Assembly: GCF_001006325.2 (NCBI RefSeq)
Contig: NZ_LBIA02000001.1
Span: 993,501 to 1,057,500 of the forward strand
From: Afipia massiliensis
GTDB taxonomy: Bacteria; Pseudomonadota; Alphaproteobacteria; Rhizobiales; Xanthobacteraceae
DNA length: 64,000 nt
Direction: 5' to 3'
The position numbers and the translations under genes are program-made. The notes under the pieces were generated by a model, which saw only the letters and a list, made by a program, of their open reading frames with translations, searched no databases and had not been told where the DNA came from. Of the stretch, positions 10,206 to 20,725 are shown one piece after another; the stretch's first letter is position 1, and each line of letters opens with the position of its first letter.

Positions 10206-10633
10206 GGCGCTCCTTGCGACAGCAATTGATCGATCAGGGCCTGATCCTGATCGTAGACCCAGCACTCATGCAGCCGGTCCTCGCGGATCGTATACACAAG
10301 CAGCCGCTGCACGTCCGTGGTCTTGCCGTCATGGCTGAATTGCTCGCTGGCCAAAACCGCACCGCGCTCCGGACCGGCCATGATGTGATCGACACTGATC
10401 AGCTTGCGGCGGGTGCGCTTGCGGAATTCTTCCAGCACGGCGAGGCATGCAGCCTTGCCCCTGTGCACGCCCGACAGTGGATTGTTGCCTGCATAATAGA
10501 GCGTGAATTGCTCGTGGTAGCAGTCACGGATCGTCGGAAAATCACCCGCGGCCCAGGCCGTCGCGTAACGTGTGACGACGCGGCGGACCTGCTCGGCCGC
10601 CGCCGCGTCTTCGGTCGCCTTCATGTCGGCCAT
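10202..10633 (-). CDS. SnoaL-like / NTF2-fold protein
   Basis: A 143-residue cone-shaped alpha+beta barrel protein. Recognisable features are the N-terminal helix with VRRVVTRYATAWAAGDFPTIRDCYHEQFTLYYAGNNPLSG and the later strands TTDVQRLLVYTIREDRLHECWVYDQDQALIDQLL. Family members include ketosteroid isomerases, polyketide cyclases and small ester- or epoxide-handling enzymes, so an isomerase or hydratase role on a pathway intermediate is possible. It has a GAAGGAAG ribosome site and is coupled to the dehalogenase downstream. Confidence 0.8.
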   Translation of the reverse strand: MADMKATEDAAAAEQVRRVVTRYATAWAAGDFPTIRDCYHEQFTLYYAGNNPLSGVHRGKAACLAVLEEFRKRTRRKLISVDHIMAGPERGAVLASEQFSHDGKTTDVQRLLVYTIREDRLHECWVYDQDQALIDQLLSQGAP

Positions 10634-10654
10634 CGCAACTTCCTTCTAGCGAAC

Positions 10655-11350
10655 TTATTCGCCGATAAAGGTCACCGCCTCCGGAATGCTCGCGCGGTTG
10701 GTGCGATAGCTGTTGGCGAGATGCGCCGTATCGGGATAGCCGAACGAAATGCCGCAAACCACGCGGCGGTCCTCGCCGACGCCGAGATGCTTGCGCACCA
10801 CGTCGGCGTGTCCGGCCAGCGCCGCCTGCGGAATGGTCGCAAGACCCGCAGCCTGCGCCGCGAGCATGAAGTTGCCGACATAGCCGCCGCAATCGATCGC
10901 GCCGTAGATGCCAAGCGCCTCATCACTGGTGATGATCGCCACATGCGGCGCGCCGAAGAAGCGGAAGTTCTCCAGCATCTGCTTGTTGTATGCCGCCTTG
11001 TCGCCGCGCTGGATGCCGAGCGCGTTGTAGAGCTGGAAACCGCTTTCGCGGCGGCGATCGAGATAGACGCCCTGGTATTCGCGCGGAAACGGAAAATCCG
11101 TCACCGGCGGCGCGCGTTCGCTCGCCGCCCTGTACATCGCCTCGCCGAAAGCCCTCACCGCATCGCCGGAGAAGATCGTCACCTGCCACGGCTGGCTGTT
11201 GCACCATGACGCGGTTTTCTGTGCAGCAGCCAGCACGCGTTCGATGGTCGCGCGCGGCACAGCCTCCGGTTTGAACGCGCGGCAGGAATACCGCGCGGCC
11301 AGGAGCTTCTCCACGACGTCGATGTCGCGGCTGTCGGGTTGGGCAAGCAT
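10655..11350 (-). CDS. nitroreductase family protein
   Basis: A 231-residue FMN-dependent NAD(P)H oxidoreductase. The FMN-binding signature RYSCRAFKPEAVPR near residues 20-33, the helix IERVLAAAQKTASWCNSQPWQ (phosphate and ring contacts) and the C-terminal CGISFGYPD are typical of NfsB/BluB-like nitroreductases. It starts five bases after the acyl-CoA dehydrogenase stop, so it belongs to the same operon. In such operons members reduce quinones, nitro compounds or enones; the actual substrate is unknown. Confidence 0.88.
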   Translation of the reverse strand: MLAQPDSRDIDVVEKLLAARYSCRAFKPEAVPRATIERVLAAAQKTASWCNSQPWQVTIFSGDAVRAFGEAMYRAASERAPPVTDFPFPREYQGVYLDRRRESGFQLYNALGIQRGDKAAYNKQMLENFRFFGAPHVAIITSDEALGIYGAIDCGGYVGNFMLAAQAAGLATIPQAALAGHADVVRKHLGVGEDRRVVCGISFGYPDTAHLANSYRTNRASIPEAVTFIGE

Positions 11351-11355
11351 GGCTC

Positions 11356-12600
11356 TCAGCGCCCTTTGGTCGGAATCGCGTTGAAGGGGACATCCTTGTC
11401 GACGCGGATGTCACCCGGCAAGCCTAGCACGCGCTCCGCGATGATGTTGCGCAGGATTTCGTCGGTACCACCTGCTATGCGATCCGACGGCGAGCGCAGC
11501 AGGATCGACTGGAACTGGCCGGCGATCGACGGGCTGTCCGCATCGGTCAGCGCGCCGGACGCGCCCTGAAGATCCATCGCGAACATCGCAATGTCCTGCA
11601 GCATCGTGCCGGCCACGAGCTTGCCGATGGAATTTTCCGGACCCGGCCGCTCGCCGCGCGACAGCGCCGAGATCGAACGATAGCTGGTGTACTTGAGACC
11701 GCTGGCCTTGACCGCCCAGCCTGCGAGCTTCGAGCGCACGTTCTTGTCGTCGATAGCCGGACCGTCTTCGAGCATCAGGTCGTTGCAGAATGCGAACAGC
11801 TCCGGGAAGCCGGTCGATTGCCGCGCGCCGATCGACATGCGCTCGTTCATCAGCGTGGTGAGCGACACGTTCCAGCCGTCACCGACCTTGCCGAGGCGCT
11901 GCGAGTCCGGAATCTTCACGTCGGTGAAATACACCTCGTTGAACTCCGACTGGCCGTTGGCCTGCTTGATCGGCTTGACCACGACGCCCGGCGATTTCAT
12001 GTCGAGCCAGAACATCGTCAGGCCCTTGTGCTTGGGCTGGGTCGGATCGGTGCGCGTGATGACGATGCCGTAATCGGAGAAATGCGCGCCGGTGGTCCAG
12101 ACCTTCTGGCCGTTGATGATCCAGTCGTCGCCCTTCTTTTCCGCGCGGGTGCGCAGGCCGGCGACGTCGGAGCCTGCTGACGGCTCGGAGAACAGCTGGC
12201 ACCAGACGTGTTCACCGGAGGCGAGCGGCGGCAGATATTTCTTTTTATCGGCATCACTGCCGAACGCCATCATGGTCGGCCCGCACATGCCCTGCCCGAT
12301 CAGAAAGACGCCCTCAAGCTTGCCGTAGAAACCTTCCTCCTGCTGCCAGATCACGCGTTCGATCGGCGTCGCGCCGCGGCCGCCGAATTCCTTCGGCCAG
12401 TGCAGACAGGCCCAGCCGGCGGCAGCCTTCTTCGTTTGCCACTTCTTGGATTCTTCCAGGATGTCACGATTTTTCAGCTTGATGCGGCCGACGGTCGGCT
12501 GCGACAACTCAGCTTCGAATTCCTTCGGCGCGTTGGCCTGAATCCAGGCACGGGCTTCAGCGCGGAACGCGGCTTCCTGCGGGGTGTCATCGAAATTCAT
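11356..12600 (-). CDS. acyl-CoA dehydrogenase (large, 414 aa)
   Basis: FAD-dependent acyl-CoA dehydrogenase. The N-terminal helical domain (WACLHWPKEFGG), FAD/substrate motif CQLFSEPSAGSDVAGLRTRA, the central beta-domain KVWTTGAHFSDYGIVITRTDP and the C-terminal segment RSPSDRIAGGTDEILRNIIAERVLGLPGD place it in the FadE-type group used for unusual substrates (aryl-propanoyl, steroid-side-chain and branched CoAs). The following gene on the operon is a second dehydrogenase of 375 residues; such pairs often act as alpha2beta2 heterotetramers. The start at 12600 begins MNFDDTPQEAAF, standard for the family. Confidence 0.9.
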   Translation of the reverse strand: MNFDDTPQEAAFRAEARAWIQANAPKEFEAELSQPTVGRIKLKNRDILEESKKWQTKKAAAGWACLHWPKEFGGRGATPIERVIWQQEEGFYGKLEGVFLIGQGMCGPTMMAFGSDADKKKYLPPLASGEHVWCQLFSEPSAGSDVAGLRTRAEKKGDDWIINGQKVWTTGAHFSDYGIVITRTDPTQPKHKGLTMFWLDMKSPGVVVKPIKQANGQSEFNEVYFTDVKIPDSQRLGKVGDGWNVSLTTLMNERMSIGARQSTGFPELFAFCNDLMLEDGPAIDDKNVRSKLAGWAVKASGLKYTSYRSISALSRGERPGPENSIGKLVAGTMLQDIAMFAMDLQGASGALTDADSPSIAGQFQSILLRSPSDRIAGGTDEILRNIIAERVLGLPGDIRVDKDVPFNAIPTKGR

Positions 12601-12614
12601 GTGAATGATCCTTC

Positions 12615-13742
12615 TTAAGAAGCGTTGCGGAAGCGCATGCGGTCGATCAACTGGTTTTCCCAGTAGGTCAGGCTTCCGAGCGACAGCGCGAGCACGTTGG
12701 CGCGCCGGTAATACAGATGGCAGTCGAACTCCCAGGTGAAGCCCATGCCGCCATGCACCTGAATGTTGTTCTTCGAACAATGCTGGAACGCCTGCGTCGC
12801 GCTGATGCGGGCGGTCGCCGCCGCTTCCGGCAATTCGCCGGCATCGGTCGAAAGCGCCCACGCGCCGTAGTAGCAATTGGAGCGCGCCAGCGTTGCCGAG
12901 ACGTACATGTCGGCGAGAATATGCTTCACCGCCTGGAACGACCCGATCGGCCGGCCGAACGCGACGCGGTCGAGCGCGTAGTCGCGGCCCATCTCCAACG
13001 CGCGATCGGCACCGCCGACCTGCTCGAACGCCATCAGCACCGCTGCGCGGTCGAGCACGCGGGTCAGAATGTTCCAGCCTTCGGCAGTGTTACCGAGCGG
13101 CTCCGCCTTGGCGCGATCGAACGTGATCTCAGCCTGGCCGTGCGCCTGATCGAGGTTGGCGAGAGGCTTGCGCGTCACGCCATCTCCGGTCAGATCGACG
13201 ATGAACAGACCGATGTCGGCTTCGCGTCCGGTCGAGCCAGTGCGCGCCGCGACGATGGCGAAATTCGCAATCGCGCCGTCCGCCACCGGCGTCTTGGTGC
13301 CGGACACCGCGCCCTGCGACGCGCTGACCTTGATTGCCTTGTGCGACGGATTGCCGACGCCCTCGAACAGCGCCAGTGTGCCAATGGCTTCGCCCGAGGC
13401 GATCTTCGGCAGCCACTTCGCTTTCTGCGCATCGCTGCCGGCGAGCATGATCGCTTCCGCCGCGAGATAGATCGTCGACGAGAACGGCACCGGCGCCAGC
13501 GCGCGGCCGATTTCCTCGGCGATCACGCACAGTTCGAGATGTCCCGCGCCCGCGCCCCCGAATTCCTCCGGGATCGCAACGCCGAGGAAGCCCATCTCTG
13601 CGAGACCCTTCCACAGCGCCTTGTCGTAGGGCGCGTTTCCTTCCAGCACGGCGCGTACCGCTTTCGGCGGCGATTGCTCAGTGAGGTAGCGCCGCGCCTG
13701 ATCGCGCAATTGCTTCTGGTCTTCCGAGAATTCAAAGTTCAT
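12615..13742 (-). CDS. acyl-CoA dehydrogenase (small, 375 aa)
   Basis: Second acyl-CoA dehydrogenase of the operon, 14 bases upstream of the first. It begins MNFEFSEDQKQLRDQARRYL and has EFGGAGAGHLELCVIAEEIGRALAP, FDRAKAEPLG and the C-terminal NIQVHGGMGFTWEFDCHLYYRRA flavin-binding segment. The usual SEPxxGSD motif of the FAD pocket is replaced by a divergent ALFEGVGN. That is typical of the non-catalytic or FAD-sharing partner in heteromeric FadE pairs, so I infer a complex with the neighbouring 414-residue subunit. Confidence 0.88.
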   Translation of the reverse strand: MNFEFSEDQKQLRDQARRYLTEQSPPKAVRAVLEGNAPYDKALWKGLAEMGFLGVAIPEEFGGAGAGHLELCVIAEEIGRALAPVPFSSTIYLAAEAIMLAGSDAQKAKWLPKIASGEAIGTLALFEGVGNPSHKAIKVSASQGAVSGTKTPVADGAIANFAIVAARTGSTGREADIGLFIVDLTGDGVTRKPLANLDQAHGQAEITFDRAKAEPLGNTAEGWNILTRVLDRAAVLMAFEQVGGADRALEMGRDYALDRVAFGRPIGSFQAVKHILADMYVSATLARSNCYYGAWALSTDAGELPEAAATARISATQAFQHCSKNNIQVHGGMGFTWEFDCHLYYRRANVLALSLGSLTYWENQLIDRMRFRNAS

Positions 13743-13773
13743 CTGGTTTTGACTCGTGTTGTGAACGTGAAAG

Positions 13774-15648
13774 TTATCCGAGAACGATGACGTCCGGTCC
13801 CGGCTGGTCTGCATAAAGCTGTTCGACAAGCGCGGCGCGGCGCTCAAGCCCCGCCCGCTGGTTGATGTAGCCCTTGTCGGTGAGTTCATTGCCGTCGATG
13901 GACGGCGGCTCCGTCATCAGCATCGCGCGCGCAATTCTGAGGCTGCTCGATCCGCCGCTGGCCTTGTTGTGGGCCAGCAGACCGTCGCGCAGATGCGCGC
14001 AAACCTTGGGATGATTCACCACCGTGTCCATCGATGCGTCCATGTCGCCGATCAGGCGGCGGCAGGCGTCGAGATTGGGCCACACCAAGAGACCGATAAA
14101 CGGACGGTCTTGTCCTGCAACCAGTGCATCCTGCACCACCGGCGATGCCGCGGCGATCGCATCGGTGCGCAGCGAGCCGACCTGAACAAAGGTGCCGGTC
14201 GTCAGCTTGAAGTCCTCAACCACGCGGCCGGAGAAGATCAGGCCCTGCTTGGGGTCTTCCGGATCGACGAATACACCGGCATCGCCGATGCAATAGAAAC
14301 CTTCGTCATCGAATGCGGCTTCGGTGAGATCGGGGCGCCCAAAATAGCCGGGCGTGACATTGACGCCGCGCAGGCGCAGTTCGTATTTCGGCCCTGCCGG
14401 AACCAGCTTGAGCTCGACGCCGGGAAACGGCAATCCGATCAGGCCGACGCGCTCGGTGTCCCAATAAGTGCCGGTGGAGGTCGGCGCGGTCTCGGTCGAT
14501 CCCCAGCCGGTGTAAAACACAAAGCGCTCGCCGGTGGTGCGGATCGCCAGCGCCTGGATCCGGTCATAGAGATCGTCCGGCAACCGCGCGCCGCCGTAAG
14601 CGACCAGTCCAAGGTTCTTGAAGAACGAGCGGCACAGCGCATCGTCCTTTTCCATCACCGCCGCCAGCGCCGCGTAGCCCGCCGGAACGTTGGCGTAATA
14701 GGTCGGCGAAATCTCGCGCAGGTTGCGCAGGGTTTCCTCGAACTGACCCGGCACCGGACGGCCGTCATCGATATAGAGCGTGCCGCCTTCGGTCAGCGCC
14801 ACATTGAACAGCGCATTGCCGCCCATGGTGTGATTCCACGGCATCCAGTCGAGATAGATTCCGTCCGGCGCGTCATCCGGGCGCGGCCGCACCTGCATCA
14901 TCATGCGGGCATTGGCGCACATCATCTTCTGGGTGTTGATAACGGCCTTGGGCATGCCGGTCGAGCCCGAGGTGAACAGCAGCTTGCCGACGGTATCCGG
15001 CGTGATCTGCGCAATCGACGCCGCGACCGCTGGCGTCACCGGCGTCGCCGCGAGATCGGCATAGGCCGCGCTCTTGATGCTGGCGGCCGCGCGATCGACA
15101 TGGATCACCGTGATGCCGGTGAGATCGAGTGCGGCGAGCGCTTTCTCGAACACCGCGCCATCCTGCACCATCACCACAGCCGGCTTCACCAGGCCGAACA
15201 GGAATTTCAGCTTGGCGTGATCCTGACTCATCAGCGAATACGCCGGCGACACCGGCGCCACCGGAACCCGCGCCTGCATCGCCGCCTGCGTCATCAGCGC
15301 ATGCTCGATGGAATTGCCGCTCAGGATCGCCACCGGACGCCCATCCGGGATATTCATGTTGAGTAGTGCCTGCGTCAGCGCATCGACGGTGCGCTTCGCC
15401 GCGCCGTAAGACACCTTGAACCACTGCCGCTCGGGACCACGGCGCTGCGCCAGCCAGATATGATCGGGGCGCTCCGCCGCCCATTTCGCCAGCGAGGCCG
15501 GAATGTGGGGTTCATACGGATCGAGCGGAATGCGGGACTTCAGAACGATCACGCCATCGGCCCGACGCTCCACCGCGATGTCACGCGGCAGCCAGTCGAT
15601 CTTCCGGAATGCGGGCTTCGTTAGCACTGCTGCCGTCTCCGCGTTCAC
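13774..15648 (-). CDS. feruloyl-CoA synthase-like acid:CoA ligase
   Basis: A 624-residue adenylate-forming ligase that would activate a (hydroxycinnamic- or aryl-)carboxylic acid to its CoA thioester with ATP. The A3 motif is LLFTSGSTGMPKAV, A5 is YTGWGSTETAPT, and the C-terminal hinge is DEGFYCIGDAG...FSGRVVEDFKLTTGTFVQVG. This VVEDFKL hinge and the N-terminal segment with VERRADG are diagnostic of the long feruloyl-CoA synthase subfamily (about 615-625 residues). The GTG start at 15648 follows GGGAGAAG; longer forms are rejected. The neighbouring methylacyl-CoA racemase raises doubt that ferulate is the real substrate. Confidence 0.85.
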   Translation of the reverse strand: MNAETAAVLTKPAFRKIDWLPRDIAVERRADGVIVLKSRIPLDPYEPHIPASLAKWAAERPDHIWLAQRRGPERQWFKVSYGAAKRTVDALTQALLNMNIPDGRPVAILSGNSIEHALMTQAAMQARVPVAPVSPAYSLMSQDHAKLKFLFGLVKPAVVMVQDGAVFEKALAALDLTGITVIHVDRAAASIKSAAYADLAATPVTPAVAASIAQITPDTVGKLLFTSGSTGMPKAVINTQKMMCANARMMMQVRPRPDDAPDGIYLDWMPWNHTMGGNALFNVALTEGGTLYIDDGRPVPGQFEETLRNLREISPTYYANVPAGYAALAAVMEKDDALCRSFFKNLGLVAYGGARLPDDLYDRIQALAIRTTGERFVFYTGWGSTETAPTSTGTYWDTERVGLIGLPFPGVELKLVPAGPKYELRLRGVNVTPGYFGRPDLTEAAFDDEGFYCIGDAGVFVDPEDPKQGLIFSGRVVEDFKLTTGTFVQVGSLRTDAIAAASPVVQDALVAGQDRPFIGLLVWPNLDACRRLIGDMDASMDTVVNHPKVCAHLRDGLLAHNKASGGSSSLRIARAMLMTEPPSIDGNELTDKGYINQRAGLERRAALVEQLYADQPGPDVIVLG

Positions 15649-15704
15649 TTCGCTTCTCCCTTGAACGTGGCCTCTTGTGAGGCCTTCTGTTTGTTCGTTC
15701 GCAA

Positions 15705-16514
15705 CTACATATTGCGATAAATCGGCTTCCTCTTCTCCAGAAAGGCGCGCACGCCTTCCTTGAAATCCTCGGACCGCGACGTCAGCACCTGATTGCGGTC
15801 TTCCATCGCGATCACGGCCTCGATGGACGACGCATCGACGCTCATGTTGAGGCACCCCTTGGAGAGCCGCAGGCCGAGCGGCGACGCCGCCAGCATGGAT
15901 TCAATGTAGGGCGCAGCCGCCGCATCAAGCTCGCTGTCGTCGACGACTTCGGACACAAGGCCAACGGCATGCGCACGATCCGCATGGATGAAGCGTCCGG
16001 TCAGAATCAGTTCCGACGCCACCGACACGCCGACAAGGCGCGGCAGGAAATAGCTGGTGCCGATATCGCAGCCGCCAAGACCCAGACGAATGAATGCGCA
16101 GTTCATCCGCGCCGACTTCGCAGCGATGCGGATGTCGGCCGCAAGCGCCAACGCGAAACCGCCGCCCGACGCCGCGCCCTGCACCAACGCTATGATCGGC
16201 TGCGGACAACGCCGCATCAGCATCACGATGTCGGCGATCGAGCGCTGGTGATCGAGCGCATCGGCGACGCTGGCCGGCGGCGCACCGGGCGGACGCCGGC
16301 TCATCGCCTCCTTGAGATCGAGGCCGGCGCAGAACGCCCGGCCCGCGCCTTTCAGCACGACGATCCGGGTGCGCTTGCTGCGCGCCAGATCGCCGAAGTA
16401 CTGACTCAGTGCATCGACCAACTGATCGTCGAGCGCGTTCAGGCTGTCCGGGCGATTGAGGGTCACCCAGTCCACACCGTCGGCATGCTCGACAAGCAGA
16501 GGCGTTGCAGTCAT
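15705..16514 (-). CDS. enoyl-CoA hydratase/isomerase family protein
   Basis: A 269-residue crotonase-fold protein. The first oxyanion-hole motif is AFCAGLDLKEAM (near residue 72) and the second ALVQGAASGGGFALALAADIRIA (near 118). A typical C-terminal trimerisation helix ends FKEGVRAFLEKRKPIYRNM. The two catalytic Glu positions of true hydratases are not obvious: ARMNCAFIRLGLGGCDIGTSYFLPR has Gly-Gly-Cys-Asp where mitochondrial hydratase has Glu, as in many crotonase paralogs. It most likely hydrates the enoyl-CoA made by the two dehydrogenases. It lies 56 bases upstream of the ligase and four bases after the SDR. Confidence 0.88.
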   Translation of the reverse strand: MTATPLLVEHADGVDWVTLNRPDSLNALDDQLVDALSQYFGDLARSKRTRIVVLKGAGRAFCAGLDLKEAMSRRPPGAPPASVADALDHQRSIADIVMLMRRCPQPIIALVQGAASGGGFALALAADIRIAAKSARMNCAFIRLGLGGCDIGTSYFLPRLVGVSVASELILTGRFIHADRAHAVGLVSEVVDDSELDAAAAPYIESMLAASPLGLRLSKGCLNMSVDASSIEAVIAMEDRNQVLTSRSEDFKEGVRAFLEKRKPIYRNM

Positions 16515-16518
16515 GGCG

Positions 16519-17277
16519 CTACCGGGGCGCCATGCGGATCGCGCCATCGAGGCGGATCGTTTCGCCGTTCAGCATCGGGTTCTCGACAATTGCAACCGCC
16601 AGCTGGGCATACTCGCTCGGATCGCCGAGACGCGCCGGATGCGGCACCTGCGCGCCGAGGCTCTTCTGCGCTTCTTCCGACAGGCCCATCAGAAGCGGCG
16701 TCAGGAACAGGCCGGGCGCGATGGTCATGACGCGGATGTTGAGCGAAGCAAGATCGCGCGCCACCGGCAGCGTCAGTCCGACGATGCCACCCTTCGACGC
16801 CGAATACGCCGCCTGGCCGATCTGGCCGTCAAAGGCAGCGACGCTGGCGGTGTTGATGCACACGCCGCGCTCTTCGCCAATCGGTGGTGCGGTCTGCATG
16901 CGCTCGGCGACGAGCCGGATGCAGTTGAACGAGCCGATCAGGTTGACCTTGATGATGCGCGAGAAATGATCGAGCGGATAGGCACCGTTCTTGCCGACGG
17001 TCTTCACCGCACCGCCGATGCCGGCGCAGTTCACCAGCACGCGGATGGTGCCGTGCGCGGCTTCAGCCTTCGCGATGGCTTCCTTGACCGGTGCTTCTTC
17101 CGACACGTCGCCGACCAGCGCGAGCCCCTTGATTTCGGCGGCGACCTTCTCGGCGCCTTCCTTGTTCATGTCGATGACGGCGACCTTCGCGCCCTTCGCG
17201 GCCATCGCGCGTGCGGTTGCCGCGCCCAAGCCTGAGCCGCCGCCGGTGATGAGTACTGAAACATCCTTGAGCTGCAT
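16519..17277 (-). CDS. SDR-family 3-hydroxyacyl-CoA dehydrogenase (HSD10-like)
   Basis: A 252-residue short-chain dehydrogenase. It has the NAD-binding [17 protein letters not shown] (residues 11-27), VNCAGIGG, the catalytic Ser in NTASVAAF and YSASK near residue 158. PGLFLTPLL and the C-terminal [20 protein letters not shown] are hallmarks of type II 3-hydroxyacyl-CoA dehydrogenase/HSD10, which oxidises 3-hydroxy-2-methylbutyryl-CoA and related branched substrates with NAD. It supplies the third beta-oxidation step of the operon. Confidence 0.9.
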   Translation of the reverse strand: MQLKDVSVLITGGGSGLGAATARAMAAKGAKVAVIDMNKEGAEKVAAEIKGLALVGDVSEEAPVKEAIAKAEAAHGTIRVLVNCAGIGGAVKTVGKNGAYPLDHFSRIIKVNLIGSFNCIRLVAERMQTAPPIGEERGVCINTASVAAFDGQIGQAAYSASKGGIVGLTLPVARDLASLNIRVMTIAPGLFLTPLLMGLSEEAQKSLGAQVPHPARLGDPSEYAQLAVAIVENPMLNGETIRLDGAIRMAPR

Positions 17278-17320
17278 AAGTCGTTTTCCTTAGATGACGG
17301 ATTGTTAAGTCGTAAAGACT

Positions 17321-18445
17321 TCAGGACGCTTTCGCGGTGGCCGTCTGCGACCACTGCGAAAGGATTTCGGCGGCATCGACCGGCGGCACGGCCGGCGATC
17401 CCTGAATGTTCGATGGCGTGCGCGAGAAGCGCGGCGCGGGCGCCGGCTGCACATGGCCATCGACATTGAGGAAGGTCTGACGCGCGGCGAGATGCGGATG
17501 TGACGGCGCATCGAACAGTCCGCGCACGGCGGCGGCACAGGCATCCGATCCTTCCAGAATCGCCGCCCATTCATCGCGCGTCTTGCTCTTGAACAGCGCG
17601 GTCATTTTCTCATGCAGGTGCGGCCAGCCCTTGCGATCCATCTGCGCGTCGTAACAATCCTCATCGAGCCCGGCGAGCTTGCGCAACTCCGCATAGAACT
17701 GCGGCTCCAGCGCGCCGATCGCCATGAAGCCACCGTCCTTGCACTCGTAGGTGCGATAGAACGGCGCGCCGCCATCGAGCAGATTGGTGCGCGGCTGATC
17801 GGTCCAGCGCCCGGTCGCCTTCATGCTGTGGAACATGGTCAGCATGCTCGAGACGCCGTCGCACATCGCGGCATCCACCACCTGACCCTTGCCCGAGGCG
17901 CGCGCCTCGATCACGCCGGCGAGGACGCCAACGACGAGATACAGCGCGCCGCCGCCGTAATCCCCCACAAGATTCAGCGGCGAGACGGTTTCACCGTTGG
18001 CGGCGCGGAATGAATCCAGCGCGCCGGTGATGGCGATGTAGTTGATGTCGTGGCCCGCCGCCTGCGCCAGCGGACCTTCCTGACCCCAGCCGGTCATGCG
18101 GCCATAGACCAGTTTCGGATTGCGCTTGAGCACGACGTCCGGCCCGAGGCCGAGGCGCTCCATCACCTGCGGCCGGAAACCTTCGATCAGCACGTCCGCC
18201 GCGCCAATCAGATCGAGCGCTTGAGTAATGTGAGCCGGATTCTTCAGATCGAGCTCGATGACGCGGCGGCCGCGATTGACGAAATCCCGCACATCGCGCT
18301 TGCCCTGTCCGGGCCGCGCGATCGACACAACGTCCGCACCCATGTCGGATAGCAGCATCGAGGCGAACGGCCCCGGTCCGATGCCAGCGAATTCAACCAC
18401 GCGCACGCCACGCAGCGGACCTGTTGCCGCCGAACGATCCTTCAT
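17321..18445 (-). CDS. alpha-methylacyl-CoA racemase (CaiB/BaiF family III)
   Basis: A 374-residue CoA-transferase-fold protein resembling alpha-methylacyl-CoA racemase, which interconverts 2R- and 2S-methylacyl-CoA. The catalytic residues of the mycobacterial enzyme have counterparts: His132 in AAGHDINYI, Asp162 in NLVGDYGGG and Glu248 in GALEPQFYAEL. N-terminal VVEFAGIGPGPFASMLLSDMGADVV binds CoA. This predicts that the operon handles 2-methyl-branched acyl-CoAs (isoprenoid or steroid-side-chain type), which complicates the aromatic reading suggested by the ligase. It begins 96 bases after the TetR gene. Confidence 0.88.
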   Translation of the reverse strand: MKDRSAATGPLRGVRVVEFAGIGPGPFASMLLSDMGADVVSIARPGQGKRDVRDFVNRGRRVIELDLKNPAHITQALDLIGAADVLIEGFRPQVMERLGLGPDVVLKRNPKLVYGRMTGWGQEGPLAQAAGHDINYIAITGALDSFRAANGETVSPLNLVGDYGGGALYLVVGVLAGVIEARASGKGQVVDAAMCDGVSSMLTMFHSMKATGRWTDQPRTNLLDGGAPFYRTYECKDGGFMAIGALEPQFYAELRKLAGLDEDCYDAQMDRKGWPHLHEKMTALFKSKTRDEWAAILEGSDACAAAVRGLFDAPSHPHLAARQTFLNVDGHVQPAPAPRFSRTPSNIQGSPAVPPVDAAEILSQWSQTATAKAS

Positions 18446-18541
18446 TGTGTTTCTCTCCCGAACTCAAGTCTTCTTGTTGCGCGCCGGATCCGGCTTGGCA
18501 GAAATTCAGACGCGCTGCTTATTTGATGTGGCCTTGTCTTA

Positions 18542-19282
18542 TCATGTCTTGGCGGTGGACGGTCTCTCCGTGTCCGACGGCATGGCAGCCTTGTCGGTCA
18601 GCAATCCGCCGAGAAACAGCGTCGTCATGTGGCCGATATACTGGCGCCGCACCTCGTCGGTAATGCCTTTCGATCCGAGGAACCGCGCATTCATCTGGCG
18701 GCCGTAGAACAGGTTGTCGCACGCGCCGTTGAGGCTGATGTAGAACAGCGCCGGATCGACCTTGCGGAATTCACCCGCCTCAACGCCCTGTTCGAGCAGC
18801 CCGCGCACGAAATCGAACAGCGGGTTGATGAAAAAGCGATGGACTTCCTTCGACGTCTCCTCGCTGCCCTGATGCAGCAGCAGATGAATCAGCCGGCTCA
18901 GATACGGCACGCGGTAATAGGCGTTGATGATGCCGGCGATATGCCGCCGCATCTTTTCCGTCGGCGAAATCGGCTGATCGAGCACGAAGGCCAGATTGGC
19001 CATTTCCGAAGCGGCATCGCGCGCCAGCAGCGCCAGCAGCAGACCATCCTTGTTGCCGAAGTGATACTTCACCAGCGCGGCGTTCACGCCTGACTTCTGC
19101 GCGATTTCGCTCAGCGACACCTCGGTCGAGTTCCGCTCGATCATGAGATCGCCCGCGGCCACCAGCAATTTCGCAGCGGTCGCGTTCATCGGCGCGGTGT
19201 CCTTGTCGGGAACCTGCTTCGATGGCGGCCGGCGCGGCGCTTTGGCGGTCAAGGTCGGTGACATGCGCGGTCTCGAGGACAT
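18542..19282 (-). CDS. TetR-family transcriptional regulator
   Basis: A 246-residue repressor-type protein. The first 35 residues are a basic, Pro-rich tail (KAPRRPPSKQV). The HTH follows (LLVAAGDLMIERNSTEVSLSEIAQKSGVNAALVKYHFGNKDGLL, about residues 40-83), with the YHFGNKDGL recognition region typical of TetR. The C-terminal helices form the ligand pocket. ATG 19282 has a GGAGG site. It heads the leftward operon and is divergent from the thiolase, so it probably regulates both arms with an acyl-CoA or free acid as inducer. Confidence 0.9.
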   Translation of the reverse strand: MSSRPRMSPTLTAKAPRRPPSKQVPDKDTAPMNATAAKLLVAAGDLMIERNSTEVSLSEIAQKSGVNAALVKYHFGNKDGLLLALLARDAASEMANLAFVLDQPISPTEKMRRHIAGIINAYYRVPYLSRLIHLLLHQGSEETSKEVHRFFINPLFDFVRGLLEQGVEAGEFRKVDPALFYISLNGACDNLFYGRQMNARFLGSKGITDEVRRQYIGHMTTLFLGGLLTDKAAMPSDTERPSTAKT

Positions 19283-19328
19283 TGTGAGCCTCCAGCTAAC
19301 CTGATGATCGGGCCGCGCTCAAGAGTTA

Positions 19329-19365
19329 ATTGACCGATTGACTAAATCTCGCGTCGTGCTTTTAT
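19329..19365 (+). promoter_or_regulatory. candidate thiolase promoter with tandem TTGAC operator
   Basis: Tandem 8-base repeats ATTGACCG (19329-19336) and ATTGACTA (19337-19344) overlap a possible -35 TTGACT (19338-19343). A TTTTAT -10 lies at 19360-19365 after a 16-base spacer, and the thiolase ATG is at 19404. The repeat sits between the TetR gene and the thiolase gene, where a TetR operator would be expected. Confidence 0.4.
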
Positions 19366-19403
19366 CGCGCCCAACTGAAAACAAGCCAACAGGGAGCACC
19401 GCC

Positions 19404-20576
<1,173 letters not shown>

Positions 20577-20590
20577 CAAAAGGCTTTTGA

Positions 20591-20619
20591 AAGGGCGGGT
20601 TCATCACCCGCCCTTTTTT
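20591..20619 (+). terminator. Rho-independent terminator after thiolase
   Basis: AAGGGCGGGT and ACCCGCCCTT form a 10-bp stem around TCATC, followed by a run of T. It comes right after the thiolase stop and suggests that the ligase gene at 20726 has its own promoter or depends on read-through. Confidence 0.85.
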
Positions 20620-20725
20620 GTGCCGGCGGTCCATCAACCGCCGCGCCGGACTTTTCAAAGCTCACCCAACGAGCGGCACAAGCCGCCGGAGCATCGCAAC
20701 ACCGAGGAAACGCCCAGGGAGTTCT

